Below are positions 11,179 through 23,075 of a stretch of 64,000 bases of DNA, piece after piece (position 1 is the first letter of the stretch; every line of letters begins with the position of its first letter). The notes below the pieces were generated by a model. It made no database searches, was not told the origin of the DNA, and was given only the letters and a program-made list of their open reading frames with translations. The stretch is from Cavia porcellus. Its lineage: Eukaryota > Chordata > Mammalia > Rodentia > Caviidae. The DNA is taken from the NCBI RefSeq assembly GCF_034190915.1, contig NW_026947486.1:81324044-81388043 (forward strand), in the 5' to 3' direction. The position numbers were made by a program, and so were the translations under genes.

Positions 11179-14100
11179 ATGGCGGACATGGAAGAGGAAC
11201 GCCAAGACCGTGGTGCCAGCTCCTTCAGCCCAGAGTTCTGGAAAATGGAAGTCAAAGTGGATCCTGCACCAGAGGTCCCTGCAGCAGCCGAGGGTGCTGA
11301 CTGCAGTGCAGGAGCTGCTGACTTTGCAGCGGATGACCCCCTCAAGGGCCACCTGGATGAGGATGAGGATGACGACGATGAAGATGGCCACATTCTGACC
11401 CAAAAGGTCCACGAGAGTCAGAGAAGTGACACCAAACACGACACGGATCAGGGTGAAGCTGAGCCCGAGCAACTGCAGCCGGCTGCGGAGCGTCCTGCGG
11501 ATTCTGGTGGTCGAAAGAGGGGCCCACGAAGGCGGCGCCGGAGGCAGTTTAGCTTCACAGACGGGCAGGTGCAGGAGCTGGAAACTGTTTTCCAAGACAC
11601 GCAGTACCCAGATGGCCTCAGGAGGTGAGCTGCTGCCTTGGGGTACACCCAGGCTTTAGGGGCAATGGGCTCTGTTCCAGCTGATTTTCTCTCTCTCTCC
11701 TGCTGCCCGCTTTCTGCTCTTGAGCTGAGAGCGCCTGGGGTCTTCTCCTGCCTGTGTTTGAGTTGCAGTGCGATGTCGCCTTGTGACCGAAGTTCAGAAT
11801 CTTCTTACAGTAGTGTTGTGATTCCAGGCTGGAAACTAGTTGGTGGAGACTCCACTTTGTTTTGTTTGCCTTTTGTATTATGAGAAGCACACACTAGGAC
11901 TTTGCTGTGAGAACCACTGTGAAGCATAGACATCAGCAGTGCTGGGTATTTTCATGTCATGGTTTAGTTGTCAGCAGGGTCAGCTATGCTCACATTGCTG
12001 TGAAATAGATCTGCAGAACATTGGTCACCTTACAAAAGCAAACTATCCCCCTGAAACGCCTCCCATTGCCCCCATCCCCTCAGTTCCTAACAATCATGAT
12101 TGTAGATTTTTGGACTGTAAGTTTGAGTTCTCAGAAACTGGATCTAAGTGCAACCACAGCCTGTTAGTGCTTTTGTGCCTGCTTGTTTCAGTTCATGTAA
12201 CCCCACTGTGCAGCCTCGCTTCAGCATGTGATGGCCATTCCTTTGAAAATGGCAAGAAATATTTTTCTGCATATAAACCATCTTCTTGCTCATTTGTTTG
12301 AATTGAAGTTGATTTTGTGAATAGTTGATTTTGTGAACTTGCCTGACAAATAGCTGTGAACATCCAGATTTTAGTGTTTTGGAGACATGCTCAGAATTGG
12401 AATCATTGAATCATAGAATTGTGTATTTCTGCATTTAGACCTCAGCAGATCATTTGCCAGAGTTTCTGTGGAAGCTGATACTTTTTCTCTCCATGACTAA
12501 CTGTTCTGGTTTCTCCCTGAGCTCAGCACACTTAGTTTTCCCAGCCTTTGTTTACATGATGGGGTGTGGACCTCCCTGTGGGTGGGATACACATTATAGG
12601 CTAGTCATTTGGAGAGTGATTTCTCCTGCTTCCTGTTCCTTCCGCTAGCCTCTTGTGGAGAAATGGCTCACTGAGTCTTTGCTGATGCCCAGTCCTGGAG
12701 GATGTATTTAGTTATTGACTTTGGGGGATGTTTCTGTGTCTCTGTATGAAGTGTGTTTTGCAAATATTTTCTCCCTTCTTGTGAATTTCTTTTCAATGTC
12801 TTGATTTTTTGACTCACAGGAATGGTTATCTTCCACACAGTCCATTTTTTGTAACTTCCTCCTTCTCTTCTTCCACCTCCTGCTCCTCCTGCTTCTTCTT
12901 CTCTTTGTTACTTTTGGGACAGGGTCTTGCCATGCAGTTCATGGTGATCTTGGCCTCACTTTGTAAACCAAGCTGTTGTTGAACTTGCAAATATCCTCCT
13001 GCTTCAGCATCCCAAGTGCTGGGATTACAGTCATGCACCACCAGACTTGGCTTTGCATTTCTTGCCTGCATAGCTTCTATTGTAAATCAAATTTCTTCAG
13101 AGACAGAGTCAGTAGAAGGGATAATTTTGTGCTATAAGCTTGCTCTTCACAAGGACAGAGGAGCTAGAGTGGGGGAGGGGGAAGGCAGGAAGAGGAAGAA
13201 AACAATACAAGACAGTTCTACTAGGAGTTTGTATTAGTTCACAGAATGAAAGTGTTGTGCCAAGGTCATTTGGAGAATTATTTTCCCAATGTGTTTTACT
13301 CTGTGAAACTACTTTGAAGATAATAATACCCAATGTTTTAACTATGGTTTGTCTATAACTTTTTGAACCTTTCTATAATTTTCCATAACATAAAAATTTG
13401 TACTCTTTTTTATCTTAGATTTAAGCTTTGAGTTTTATTTTCTCGATATACTGTATTAAAATATCCTTGACAGGGTAACCTTAAGTATCGTGAGGGGTTA
13501 AAGCATTGCTGATGAGAGGCTTTTCCTCGGGAAAGAGATAAACATTATTGGGGCAATGGAAGGGTGATTGCCGTGTGCAGCTCACCACACAGTGCCTGTG
13601 TGTTATTCCAGTCATGCAGAACACTACCTGCCTCATCCAGATCACTGAACGTGGAACATTTGTGGTTTTGTCTCCACAGAATGGAGCTTGCAAGCATCCT
13701 GCATGTGCCTGAGTCCAGAGTGAAGGTCAGTAAGTCCAAGAACAGCCCATTGGCAGGGCAGCCAGTCTCCATCGTGTTTCAGGACCTGGCTTTTCCTGGA
13801 CGCTGTGAAGCTGGTGTCATTTCTTGTCCTATCTTACTGTGCAAACAAGATTTGAACTTAGGAGGACTCATAGAGAGAAAAATCAAATGAGTAGAGGTGG
13901 TCTTGTAGTTCCAGAATTCCCATTACCAGAGGGAACATGCTTTTGTAAAGAAAAACTAAACATCAAGCTTCCTGCCTTATCCTGTGTGAGCAGTGAATGT
14001 GTATCTGGGCACAGAAAACAGAGCGGTGTAATCAGGCACATCCCTATTACATGGAGAAGTGTGCAGATACTCCTTATTTAATGGCCTACCTGTTTAATGA

Positions 14101-17100
14101 CTGGATTTACGCCTGGGGCACCGCACTTGGTCTCATGTCCTGTCAGGTTCTGGTACAGTTTCCTACATTTTTTTACAGTGTTTCAGTGTTTTCCTCTTGT
14201 GCAGTGCACCTTTTGCAGAGCAGACAGTAATATTTGCTGATCATCCTGTGCGGTATTGTGTTTAGATGTTCTGTTATCCCTTACTGCATGTAAAGTTATG
14301 AACAGAAAAACAAAGGCCTCAGGTCGCATATTCCTTTGCTCTGAATATTGCAGTGTACATACAATATCAAATTTCCCACTTACAAATTATTCATTTCACA
14401 ACCTAATCAAATGCATATATCTTACATGGTAAATGAGGAATGTCTGTATGCCTGAATTCACTCAGCAAGATTGTCCTCACTCAGGACTGGTGTGCTTTAG
14501 CGTGCATTTCTGCATGGAGTCGTGTTGGAGCTCAGTCTTACCTTGAAAGTATCCAAATGGGTCCAGGGGGAGGTAAGGTCAAAGGTGGGTTCTGTTGTAG
14601 TAAACTACTTGAAACTGAGCCTAAGAACATAGGTAAGCATGACTGTAGTATGAACCATTTGATGGTTGCGTCTTTAAGTCTGTTGATTTTCGTTTTGGTG
14701 CTGGACGTAGAATCCAGGACGTCACATGTCAGTGCCTAGGGCTCTACCACCGAGTTCTTTCTCTAAAGCTAGCATTCATAAATACTGGGAAGAGAGCCTA
14801 AATGCACACAGAAAAACTTCTCTGAGCAAGTAACAGACATCTAGTTGAGCTGAACGTGTTGAAGGAAGTTAGTGTGAAGGTTAGTTGCCTGGTTTTCTTT
14901 TCTTGGTAAGTTTTGGTAAGGTCAGGAGAGAGGAGAAAGTCACAATTTAACCTTCTCTGCCTACAGTGCAATTTCCATGTGAAAACCTTCCTCAAATAGA
15001 GGATGACTGAGTAGTGGCTAGGACTGTAGGTTTAGAAATCGATATCAAGAATGCCATGAGGGGGCTGGGGATTTAGCTCAGCGGCCTAAGCGCCTGCCTT
15101 GCAAGCAGGCAGTCATGAGTTTGATCAAGGGTACCGATAAAAAACAAAAAGACAAAAAAAAAAAAAAAAAAAAAGAATGCCGTGAGGAAAAACAGTGCTA
15201 TGGTACAAAGTTTGGATAACTGAAGCAAGATGCAATGGATAGAGAAAAATTCAAGCAATCAAAAGTTGCCTTAAAATTCACAGCTAATTCAACGGTGGAA
15301 CTTGTTTGAGAATAATTTTTAACATGCAGAGCTGTGGTTTTTCTTTTATGGTGCAATGGTTGAGGGAGTGGGTTTTGTAGAACAATAGGTGGCAGGGTCC
15401 TCATTTCAGGGTTGATTGGAAGCAGACATAATTTCAAGGAGCTCGCCCTTCCTGAGACAGTGCTGAGTAGAATGAGTGCAGGTCCTGGGGCCCAGGAAAC
15501 CTAGGTGAGACGGAAGAGCCCAGCAGATAGAGCATAAACAACAGGGGGTGTGTGAGGAAATCAGGATGAGCTCATCAGCAGCGCTGTTGCAGAGTGCATG
15601 ACAGAGAGCAGTGGGGAAATGGGCTGAGCATGTGTTGAGGAGGCTCCAGGAAAGCAGCCCAGCACAGCGGGGCACTGAGTGCTGACATCCCAATGCACAG
15701 GCCTGGTCTACAGAGGCTGTCTCAGCTGGAACATGTGGGGAGGGTTGGGGCGCATTTTCTCAGGCTCCCCAGCAAATCCCAAGCAGAGAGGATCCTGATG
15801 TGGAGGGTCTTTCTCCCCACCCTGCTGTGGGCCTCTCTGACTGGAGTCCTGAGGGAACAGGGGCTGCAGCGAACCAGTGAAGCAGGGGAAAGTTGTTAGT
15901 GTGTGACATTTCTGCCGCCTGAAGTTCCCAACAACCTCACGCATGGTCCCCCTCTCCTGTGCGTGGTGATACACTGGTAGGAAGTGAGGCTCTTGATGAA
16001 GACCTGATGTCAGCTCACCCGTGACACTGCACTGTGCTTGCTGCTGTGTAGATGCAGAAGCCACCAGGGGACACTTTACCTGCCGTGCACACCAGCCCTG
16101 CTGCCCTGAGCTTCTTGAGAGGTATATCCTTGTGGGGAAGCAGGTGTGAGGCAGGGAAAGAAGGCCATTTGTGTCATTAACATGTGCAGTACGGCAGGTT
16201 CACAAATGTTTAAGTCCTCGTGAATCCTGCAGAACCGGGAGTCCAAGAGGCCTGCAGAGCACAGTGACACAGGGCACATTTCTTGGTCTGGCTGCAGAGG
16301 ACTGTGTAGCAGAGTTTTAGAGAGGAGCAGTGCTGTGGCCCCTTCTGCTCCTCATCGCTGCTGGGGACTCCTTTTCCTGGAAGCACTTTCACTTTTGCAT
16401 GTTGGGACCAGGGCCGGGCCGTGCTTGCCCAGGTGGGACAGTGGGACTTTGGGTGCCAGGCAGGCTGATCCAGGACTTGGAAGAGCTGATGAAATGTTGT
16501 GAGCTGACTTGTCTTAAGGGTGTGCCAGACTGCAGAGAGAAAACAGAATGTTGGTTATGATGGCAATTTTCTTCCTCCTAAAGCCTTGGATGCCAAGGCT
16601 AAAACTTGTGAGTTTTGGTTCACTTGGAATGATGGGTTGTCAACTTGCCCTATACGACAGCCTACTAGTCAAAGCACTGTCCAGGCTCCCTGTCCCACTG
16701 ACTGCCTTTAGCCGTCAAAGGGCTACATGGGATGGAGGGTCCTGACCTTTCCTTGAGTGAAGCCTCTTTCCAAAAGGCCTGCATATTCCATCCTGCAGGT
16801 ACTTTCATTCTCACTAAGGTGGGATTGTCAAACCGGGAGCTGTCTCCCTGCTTAGGACTTTACCTACAGATCTCAGGGTTACATGCTAAAGCCCCCACAT
16901 GTGGTTGAGCTCCTCCTTCCGAGCAGGAGCCAGCTGGCCAGTGTCAGGTCAGCAGTCAGGGTGCTAAGTTGCTTTATCTCTTAGGAGCCCTGGAGTTCTC
17001 ATCCATCACTGGAGCCACTTTTCATTGGGGCCTGTGTCCCACAGCTGGAAGAAAACATTCAGGAAAAGTGAGCTGGGGAGTACAGGGGACACCCCGTAGC

Positions 17101-17531
17101 CTGGTTCCTGAACAGGGCCTGGAGCTGGTGATCACCAAGGATTTGGAAGAAGAAGTGTGATTACATTTCTACAGTTATTTTTTGTTTTGTTCTGAGCTTC
17201 AGAAGGAACTCAAGGCCCTGTGCAGACTGGGCCCGTGGTCCCCCTCTGATGTCGACCCTCAGTCCCCTAAGGTGTTCCAGTCTGAAAAACTAGCTTGCCT
17301 CCTGCAGTCTTAAGTGTCAGTTGCACAGGAAGATACATGGTTGGTGTGTTTGTTTCTTTATGATAAGGATTCCTGTGTACTAACCCTATCAGTGTTCTCC
17401 TCTGCCCTCAGGTTTGGTTTAACAATCGGAGAGCCAAGAACAGGAAAGCTGTGAGGGAAGCTCTGCTCAGGAGCGCACCACCTGATTCCCAGGACCACGC
17501 TGTCACTGAGGAGGAGGAAGAGCTGCTCTAG
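11179..17531 (+). CDS. Rhox: Rhox-type homeodomain protein, gene B (type-1, intact, 3 exons)
   Basis: Exons 11179-11624, 13680-13725 (46 nt) and 17412-17531 join in frame into a 203-residue protein; all splice sites are GT/AG. The start is the first ATG of a frame shared by copies A and D (MADMEEE here), with a second in-frame ATG four codons on. An acidic run lies at residues 60-69, a basic likely nuclear-localisation run at 112-122, and the homeodomain at about 119-178. Homeodomain residues F8, L16, F20, W48, F49, N51 and R53 are present, so the fold should be intact. Position 50 is Asn rather than the common Gln or Lys. The tail is acidic (EEEEELL). The Rhox family controls transcription in germ line, testis and placenta; the exact orthologue is not assigned. 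Non-coding 5' exons are not located. An alternative last exon may lie at 26135. Confidence 0.88.
12908..13062 (-). mobile_element. B1-like SINE in intron 1 of gene B
   Basis: Antisense, from 'gggacagggtcttgccatgc' to 'gggattacagtcatg'. Orthologous position to the element at 3762. Confidence 0.75.
15061..15172 (+). mobile_element. ID-type SINE with target-site duplication, intron 2 of gene B
   Basis: Complete element with a long A tail (about 15154-15172), flanked by AAGAATGCC(A/G)TGAG at 15047-15060 and 15173-15186. The matching place in gene D near 48010-48050 has no insertion, so it is younger than the B/D duplication. Confidence 0.85.
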
Positions 17532-17633
17532 GATGCTGTCCTGTTTGAAGAAACAGATAGTGCTTGGAGTTTTTTTGTTGTTCGCAATACTGTTTCTCTA
17601 TTCCATAATGCTGTTCATAGCACTGGTGTTTGC

Positions 17634-17639
17634 AATAAA
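17634..17639 (+). terminator. Polyadenylation signal of gene B
   Basis: AATAAA about 103 bases after the TAG. The same spacing holds in gene D and after the extra exon at 26135. Confidence 0.8.
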
Positions 17640-18403
17640 ATTGTGAATTCTTAGCATTTGTGTTTTCCTGTTTTTATGGGGTGTGTTACAGCTGGATAAA
17701 ATGTGCATAGCTAACGTCATTTTAACAGAAGGATGATGCGGTCTGTGATGAAATGTCTTCTTGAGTTAACTTCAAGAGGCCTTGGAAATCAGTCTTCTAC
17801 GTGCTATGGTGAGTTATGAATGACCAATACTTATTACTTAGTTCTATGTTCTTGGAAACTGTACCATTGCTTCCTCAAGAGTGTGGTGACATTTGGGAAT
17901 CTCCCCTGTGTGCAAGAGAGGCCGGCCCGGTCCCTGGTGCGTGGATACCATGTGCACGCCACACTGTCTCATGCACACTGAGGAGTTCAGTGGCAGCACA
18001 GGACTCTGAGAGCGGCTCCCCAAGAGAGGAGTCCTGGGTGAGTGACAAGGTGGCAGAGGCACAGCCAAGTGCTTTTTCCCAAGCCTGCTTGGTGTCCTCC
18101 TGGCTGGGGAGCACGTAGGGTCCCAGGGCACCTGTGGAGGGTGTCCTGCTGTTTCTTTGGAAAGTCAGGACTCAATTCCACGGAAGCCAGAGAGGCTGCT
18201 GCACATTTCTGTCCCATCACCAGGCCAGTGGTCAGATCTTCACCCTGGCAGAAATGAGGAGACCTCTTCTCATCTTATCTTAGTCCTGGGAGCCGTGTTG
18301 TAGATCTCCACTTCCCGGTGCCTTCAAATTGATATCAGGTCATCTCACCAGAGCCACTGAAAGCCAGAATGAGAATGCAGCCCCAGCACAGGTCTGGGGA
18401 AAG

Positions 18404-18831
18404 TGTCGGTGTCGCTCCCGGCCGGCAGGAAAAACACACGACAGATTCTGAAGGTGTGCAACCTTGTCTTTATTTGTCTCCGCGTGGGCCCCACGAGGCC
18501 TCTGCTCTGCCACCAGTCCTTTCTCACCGGTGGACTTCCTCTATCTCCTTCCGTGCTTCTCTCTCGTGGCGGGAGAGGCACTCACTTTTATAGAGTAACA
18601 GTGGCCAATCAGTTCAAAGCGCGCGATGTGGGCTGATTGGCTAACATCAGTTGTTGCTAGGCAGACTATTCTATTGCGCGGGCTGCTTACGTCGCCAGGG
18701 CAATCGGGGCAGGAAGCAGGCGCCAACTTGGCTCACTCAATGGGAGGGGTAATTTAGCTCAGGCTTTGCTCTTTTCTACAGGCCTCACGTCCGCCAAGTA
18801 AGGCGACCGGGCTCGGCCACGGCTCCCAACA
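18404..18831 (-). mobile_element. Solo LTR, IAP/ERVK-like
   Basis: A GC- and CpG-rich 428-bp block on the minus strand with TG...CA ends, flanked by the 6-bp direct repeat GGAAAG (18398-18403 and 18832-18837). Six-base duplications are typical of ERVK/IAP insertions, and the minus-strand start TGTTGGGAGCC is IAP-like. On the minus strand a TATAAAA-type box near 18585 and an AATAAA near 18470 mark U3 and R. No internal viral genes are present. The matching place at 51271-51276 has a single GGAAAG and no LTR. Confidence 0.85.
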
Positions 18832-20735
18832 GGAAAGCAGCCTTTGGAATCAACTGCTGGCTGCTGGAGTTCTCATCCTCTGGTTTGGGTAAAGCTGCAA
18901 GTGTAGAGACAAAATCAGCAGAGGGGTAGGCAGAAGTGAGTACCACTGTGCTAAAGCATTAAGGTGTTCTGAGATGAACCTTTGCTTTCAGGTAATCTTT
19001 GGCAGTGTGAGAGTCCTGCAAGTAGTTTTATGTTAAAGGTCACGAAGTGTGGAAAGCGCAGTCCTAAGGGACAGTGAGTGCAGGGCCACACACAAGGTAC
19101 AGTGGTGACTGCAGGTGCCCTCTGCGAATGGCTGTGTGTTCTGTGCAGCCTTTCCTTTTTGTTCTCAAAGGCATGTTCGTCCATTAGTCAGTCAATCCAC
19201 AATCTCTGAATGATTCTCTGGCTTTCAGTTTCTCAGGTGCCCCTGTGGGTGACTATCTTGGTCCATGATCCAGTCTCCCAGTGAGCTAAGACTTACGACT
19301 GGTGGGCACTGCATGCTCCTTTCTGGGCTCAACGCCTTTCCCCCATGGGGTTAGATCCTCTCCCAGGATGGCTCGTTCACTGGCCCTGCGGTGGGAACAG
19401 TGCAGAGTACCAGGGAAGATGCAGTTTGCTTTCTCAAAGCCTCTGATGGGGGAATTGGTCTGGTGGTTTGCACTTCACTTTGCCTTGCTCTGTGGCTCTT
19501 CCCGTGTAATGACCCACCTGTGTAATGGCTGCTCTGACCTCCGAGTGCCTTTTGTCCAGGTTTGTACATCTTCTGCATAGAGCCTCAATGTGTCTTCTGT
19601 GCAGCACACCTTGTTCACATGGTGGTGTAGTTTGTACTGAGTGTACCGTACAGTGTGGTACCGTAGTTTCATGTTCTATTATATGCTACAGTTCTGCATC
19701 TAGGATCCAGAGTTCAAAGGAAACCATCGCTTTGGAGTTTCCTTTGAGCATTTTTTTGTTCTGAATATTGGAACACACATCCATCACCCAGCTCCACATT
19801 TGGAAACTAATTCTGTGAACATCTTGGTCACAGAAACAGAACACATTCCTTAAAGCAGGATTGTCTGTGTGTGGATCTTGGTACCTGTGACTGCACTCCT
19901 CAAATTTGGAGCCCATCAGCTTTCCGCTGCCCGACTTCTGAAGGTCCCATGAGAACCAAGAAGCCATGATGGAATTACCTCTCCTGTCACCTTGATGAGT
20001 TTCGCAGGGATGTAGCTGGAGATCAAACTCAGGACATCATGCATTCTGGTTAAGTACTCTACCATTGAATTACACCCCATTCCTAATCTTCTCCATTGTG
20101 AATAGCAACGTTTAAAATTTCTTTTGTGCATTATTACCCCGTACTTGGTCTAGTATTACATAATTTGAGGGGACACCATCCAGAGTCAGATGCCACTGAC
20201 ACCTTCTCCTTACTCCTCATCTTAAGGATAGTACTTATTTCAGGGTTCACGATTCTTCCCGCGTTCCTTTCCATGAAGCATGTGCAATAGATTTCTCCCC
20301 AGAAAAGGGAATCCTTCCCTCACCAACAACTGTTTCTTAGCACATTCAGTTTCCTTTGTGTAATACACACAGGGCTCTGATGGAAGGAGCTGAAGTCTCT
20401 GACGTCTCACTCAATCCTCACCTTTGGTTCGCATCATCTGTAGGAAAACACCCAACCTCCCTGGAAAGGACTCAGTATTCCCATGTCTGTGCATACAGGT
20501 CTTGAGAGGTTCATGCCATTTTCACCCCGTTCCGCAATCCCAAGAGTGTGTTCTCCACCGCAGGCCCCATGTCACTCACGATTGTTGGAAATGCAGTCTA
20601 TGGGCCACAGTTAAACCCTGGAGCAAAAGTCAGCACTGTCTTTGTGCTGCATTGACCCTTAAGGAAGCAGGCTCGTCGTACCATCAACATGCACTTACAA
20701 GTTGGTATCTTGTGTTTTTGTTAGTGTAACACTCA

Positions 20736-20739
<4 letters not shown>

Positions 20740-20778
<39 letters not shown>
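20740..20778 (+). repeat. (TG)n microsatellite
   Basis: About 19 nearly perfect TG units directly before a minus-strand B1-like SINE (20779-20910). The repeat is much shorter in the A and D block copies. Confidence 0.95.
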
Positions 20779-20781
<3 letters not shown>

Positions 20782-22834
20782 TTGCCTTTCTGACACAGGG
20801 TCTTGCTCTGCAGTTGAGGCTGGTCTTCACCTTATTTTGTAGCCCACACTTTTCTCAAACTTTCACTGATCCTCCTGCCTCAGCCTCCTGAGTGTGCCAC
20901 ACTCATTCTTCCCATTATTCCTAAATGATCAGCGAGAGCAGAACTCCGGAATAGAGCTGTGAGTCCAGTGGTCTATATTTTATTTTTAGTAGTATGTCAG
21001 TGGCTTCTGTCTACTGAAATACAAAATTTAAGGAGGAGACTTGCAGTGTTCCCCAAACTGACCAGCCAATATTTTGCACTGTATGACTGAAATAGTCCGC
21101 ACTTGAAAGCATACTGCTGTCTCTGTCAAACAAGAGTTTAACAGGGTTTCACAAACAAGGGACATAAGCGATTCGTGAAGTGGCATTCAAGCCCTGGAAG
21201 CATGATTGTTCCACCTGCAGCCCCACGAATCACAGCTTCCAAACACAGCCAGAGCCTGTAAGAGAAGGACAGAATGGAAAATAAATTTTCTCATATTCCA
21301 AAACCAAGAATCTTGTCTTCGGCTACTTTTGATTCCTCGGTTCCCCCTCCTTTCATGCTTGACAGTGTCAAACATGTGCAACACGGTTTCTGATAATACA
21401 AGGCGGAGAGACACATGTAATTTCAACAAGGGACCAAAGACAGGATGTTTTGATATGGGAAGTGGAAGAGAAGACCCAGAAGAAAAGAAGTTTATCATCA
21501 GAGCTGGCCCAGAGATGCTGCAGGGCTGTGGGAGGCTGAGTGTCGACAGGGCGAGGGCAGGTGGGTATATTTCAGGGCGGCAGCCAGGGGAGCAGGAGTG
21601 GTTTTGGACAGATGAACTTTACAAACTCATTGAAAGAGGCAGGCACCCCAGAGTTCAGTGGTGTTGCAGGGATGAGGTAGGGGGAAGCAGAAGCAGCAGG
21701 GAGGGCAGGCCTGCAGGGAGAGCATCTCTATGTGGTGGCGGTGTGTGGAGCCTGGCTGTGCAGCTCTCCTGCTCTGGTGCTGCCTGCTCCTACGGGGCTG
21801 TGTCCTGTGTGTGAGTTGAGATGGGGTCCACTAGGTAGTTCAGGCTGTCACTGAGCTCACTGTGTATTCCTGATTGACATCAGAGTCACAGGAACTCCCC
21901 TGCCTGAGCCTCCCTGGTACTGGGACTCTAGGCCTGGGCCACCATGCCTGGCTCCCTAGCAGGTCTTCTGCAAGAGCAGACCTGCCTGCTCCTCATCTTC
22001 TCCCTGGTTTGGCAGCTGTGCATCGACTCCCCCTATCTCTGCCTTGTGGCTGCCAGGATGCTCAGTGTGGGGAGCCCCTGAAGGCCATTTCCTCCTGATA
22101 ATGGTGTCACCTTAGGTTCACTACACAAAGGACACAAAGCGTGATGTTCACAGGTGAACCCCTGGAATCTGCATGGCCACATCAAACGAGGAGAGAGGAG
22201 AGAACCAGGACAGATTATCTTAACAAGACCGTGCAGAAGGGAGGCCCTTGCCCTGCAGATTGGGCTTTGTGGATGAGCGCCCTTGACCTGCCATGGAAGG
22301 GATGGAAATGCACAGACCAGAGCAAGGAGGGGCACAGGCCGGCCTCCTGCTTCCCACCTGCAGTGACTGGGGGGTCTCGTAGGGGAAGGGCTCATTGGGA
22401 AAAAATTTCGCCAGGACAGCGGTGCTGACAGCCACAGAGGACAGTTGCTCCAGCACAGGGCCCGGGTGTCAGCACTGCCAGGCCTCCAGCAAACATGGGA
22501 AGTGGAAGTTTTCAAGGGTGACCTAGAAGGGCCTTTGCACAGGGCAAGCTCAGACTTGGAACTGTCCAGCATGTGCTCCTTGCGACCTGAGGTGCTGCAC
22601 CTTTGTGCTCAAGACGTCCTGAAGGAGGAGACACAATGTGACCAGTTCGAGCTGCTAAAGCCTGTGTGCAGAACAAAGGACAGAATCCAAGAACATGGCA
22701 TGAAGTATAAAAAGTACTTTAGTTACTGTGCTGGTAACAGTGGGATCATTGGCTCTATGAGCTTTGAAATGATCAAATCTCATGGGCAATCATTTAAGTA
22801 TAAGCAGAGGCATACAGGTCATTGTTTAAATGAT

Positions 22835-23075
22835 TTTGTACAGGGCACTGCACTCAATACCTTGCTCCTGCTAGGCAGGCGCTTCTGCTGAGGAACTATA
22901 TCCCTAGCATTAGTTGTTGGTTTTTATCTGTCATTGTTGCTTTGAGTTGAGACAGGATTTCTCTACATAGTTCAAAGTGAACCTGAACTCACTAGAAGCC
23001 CAGGCTCTCCTTGGACTCATGGTGATCCTCCTACCTGAGCATCTCTAGTTAGGATTAGAGTCATAGGCCTCCAGG
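22835..23075 (-). mobile_element. tRNA-type SINE fragment plus B1-like SINE
   Basis: Same pair as at 7970-8225 and 56030-56240. Not an independent insertion. Confidence 0.5.

Noticed and set aside
21206..21814. 202-codon plus-strand frame
   Set aside because: The related sequences at 6421-6946 and 54527-55014 break into different frames, so the length is probably chance in G-rich repeat-derived sequence.
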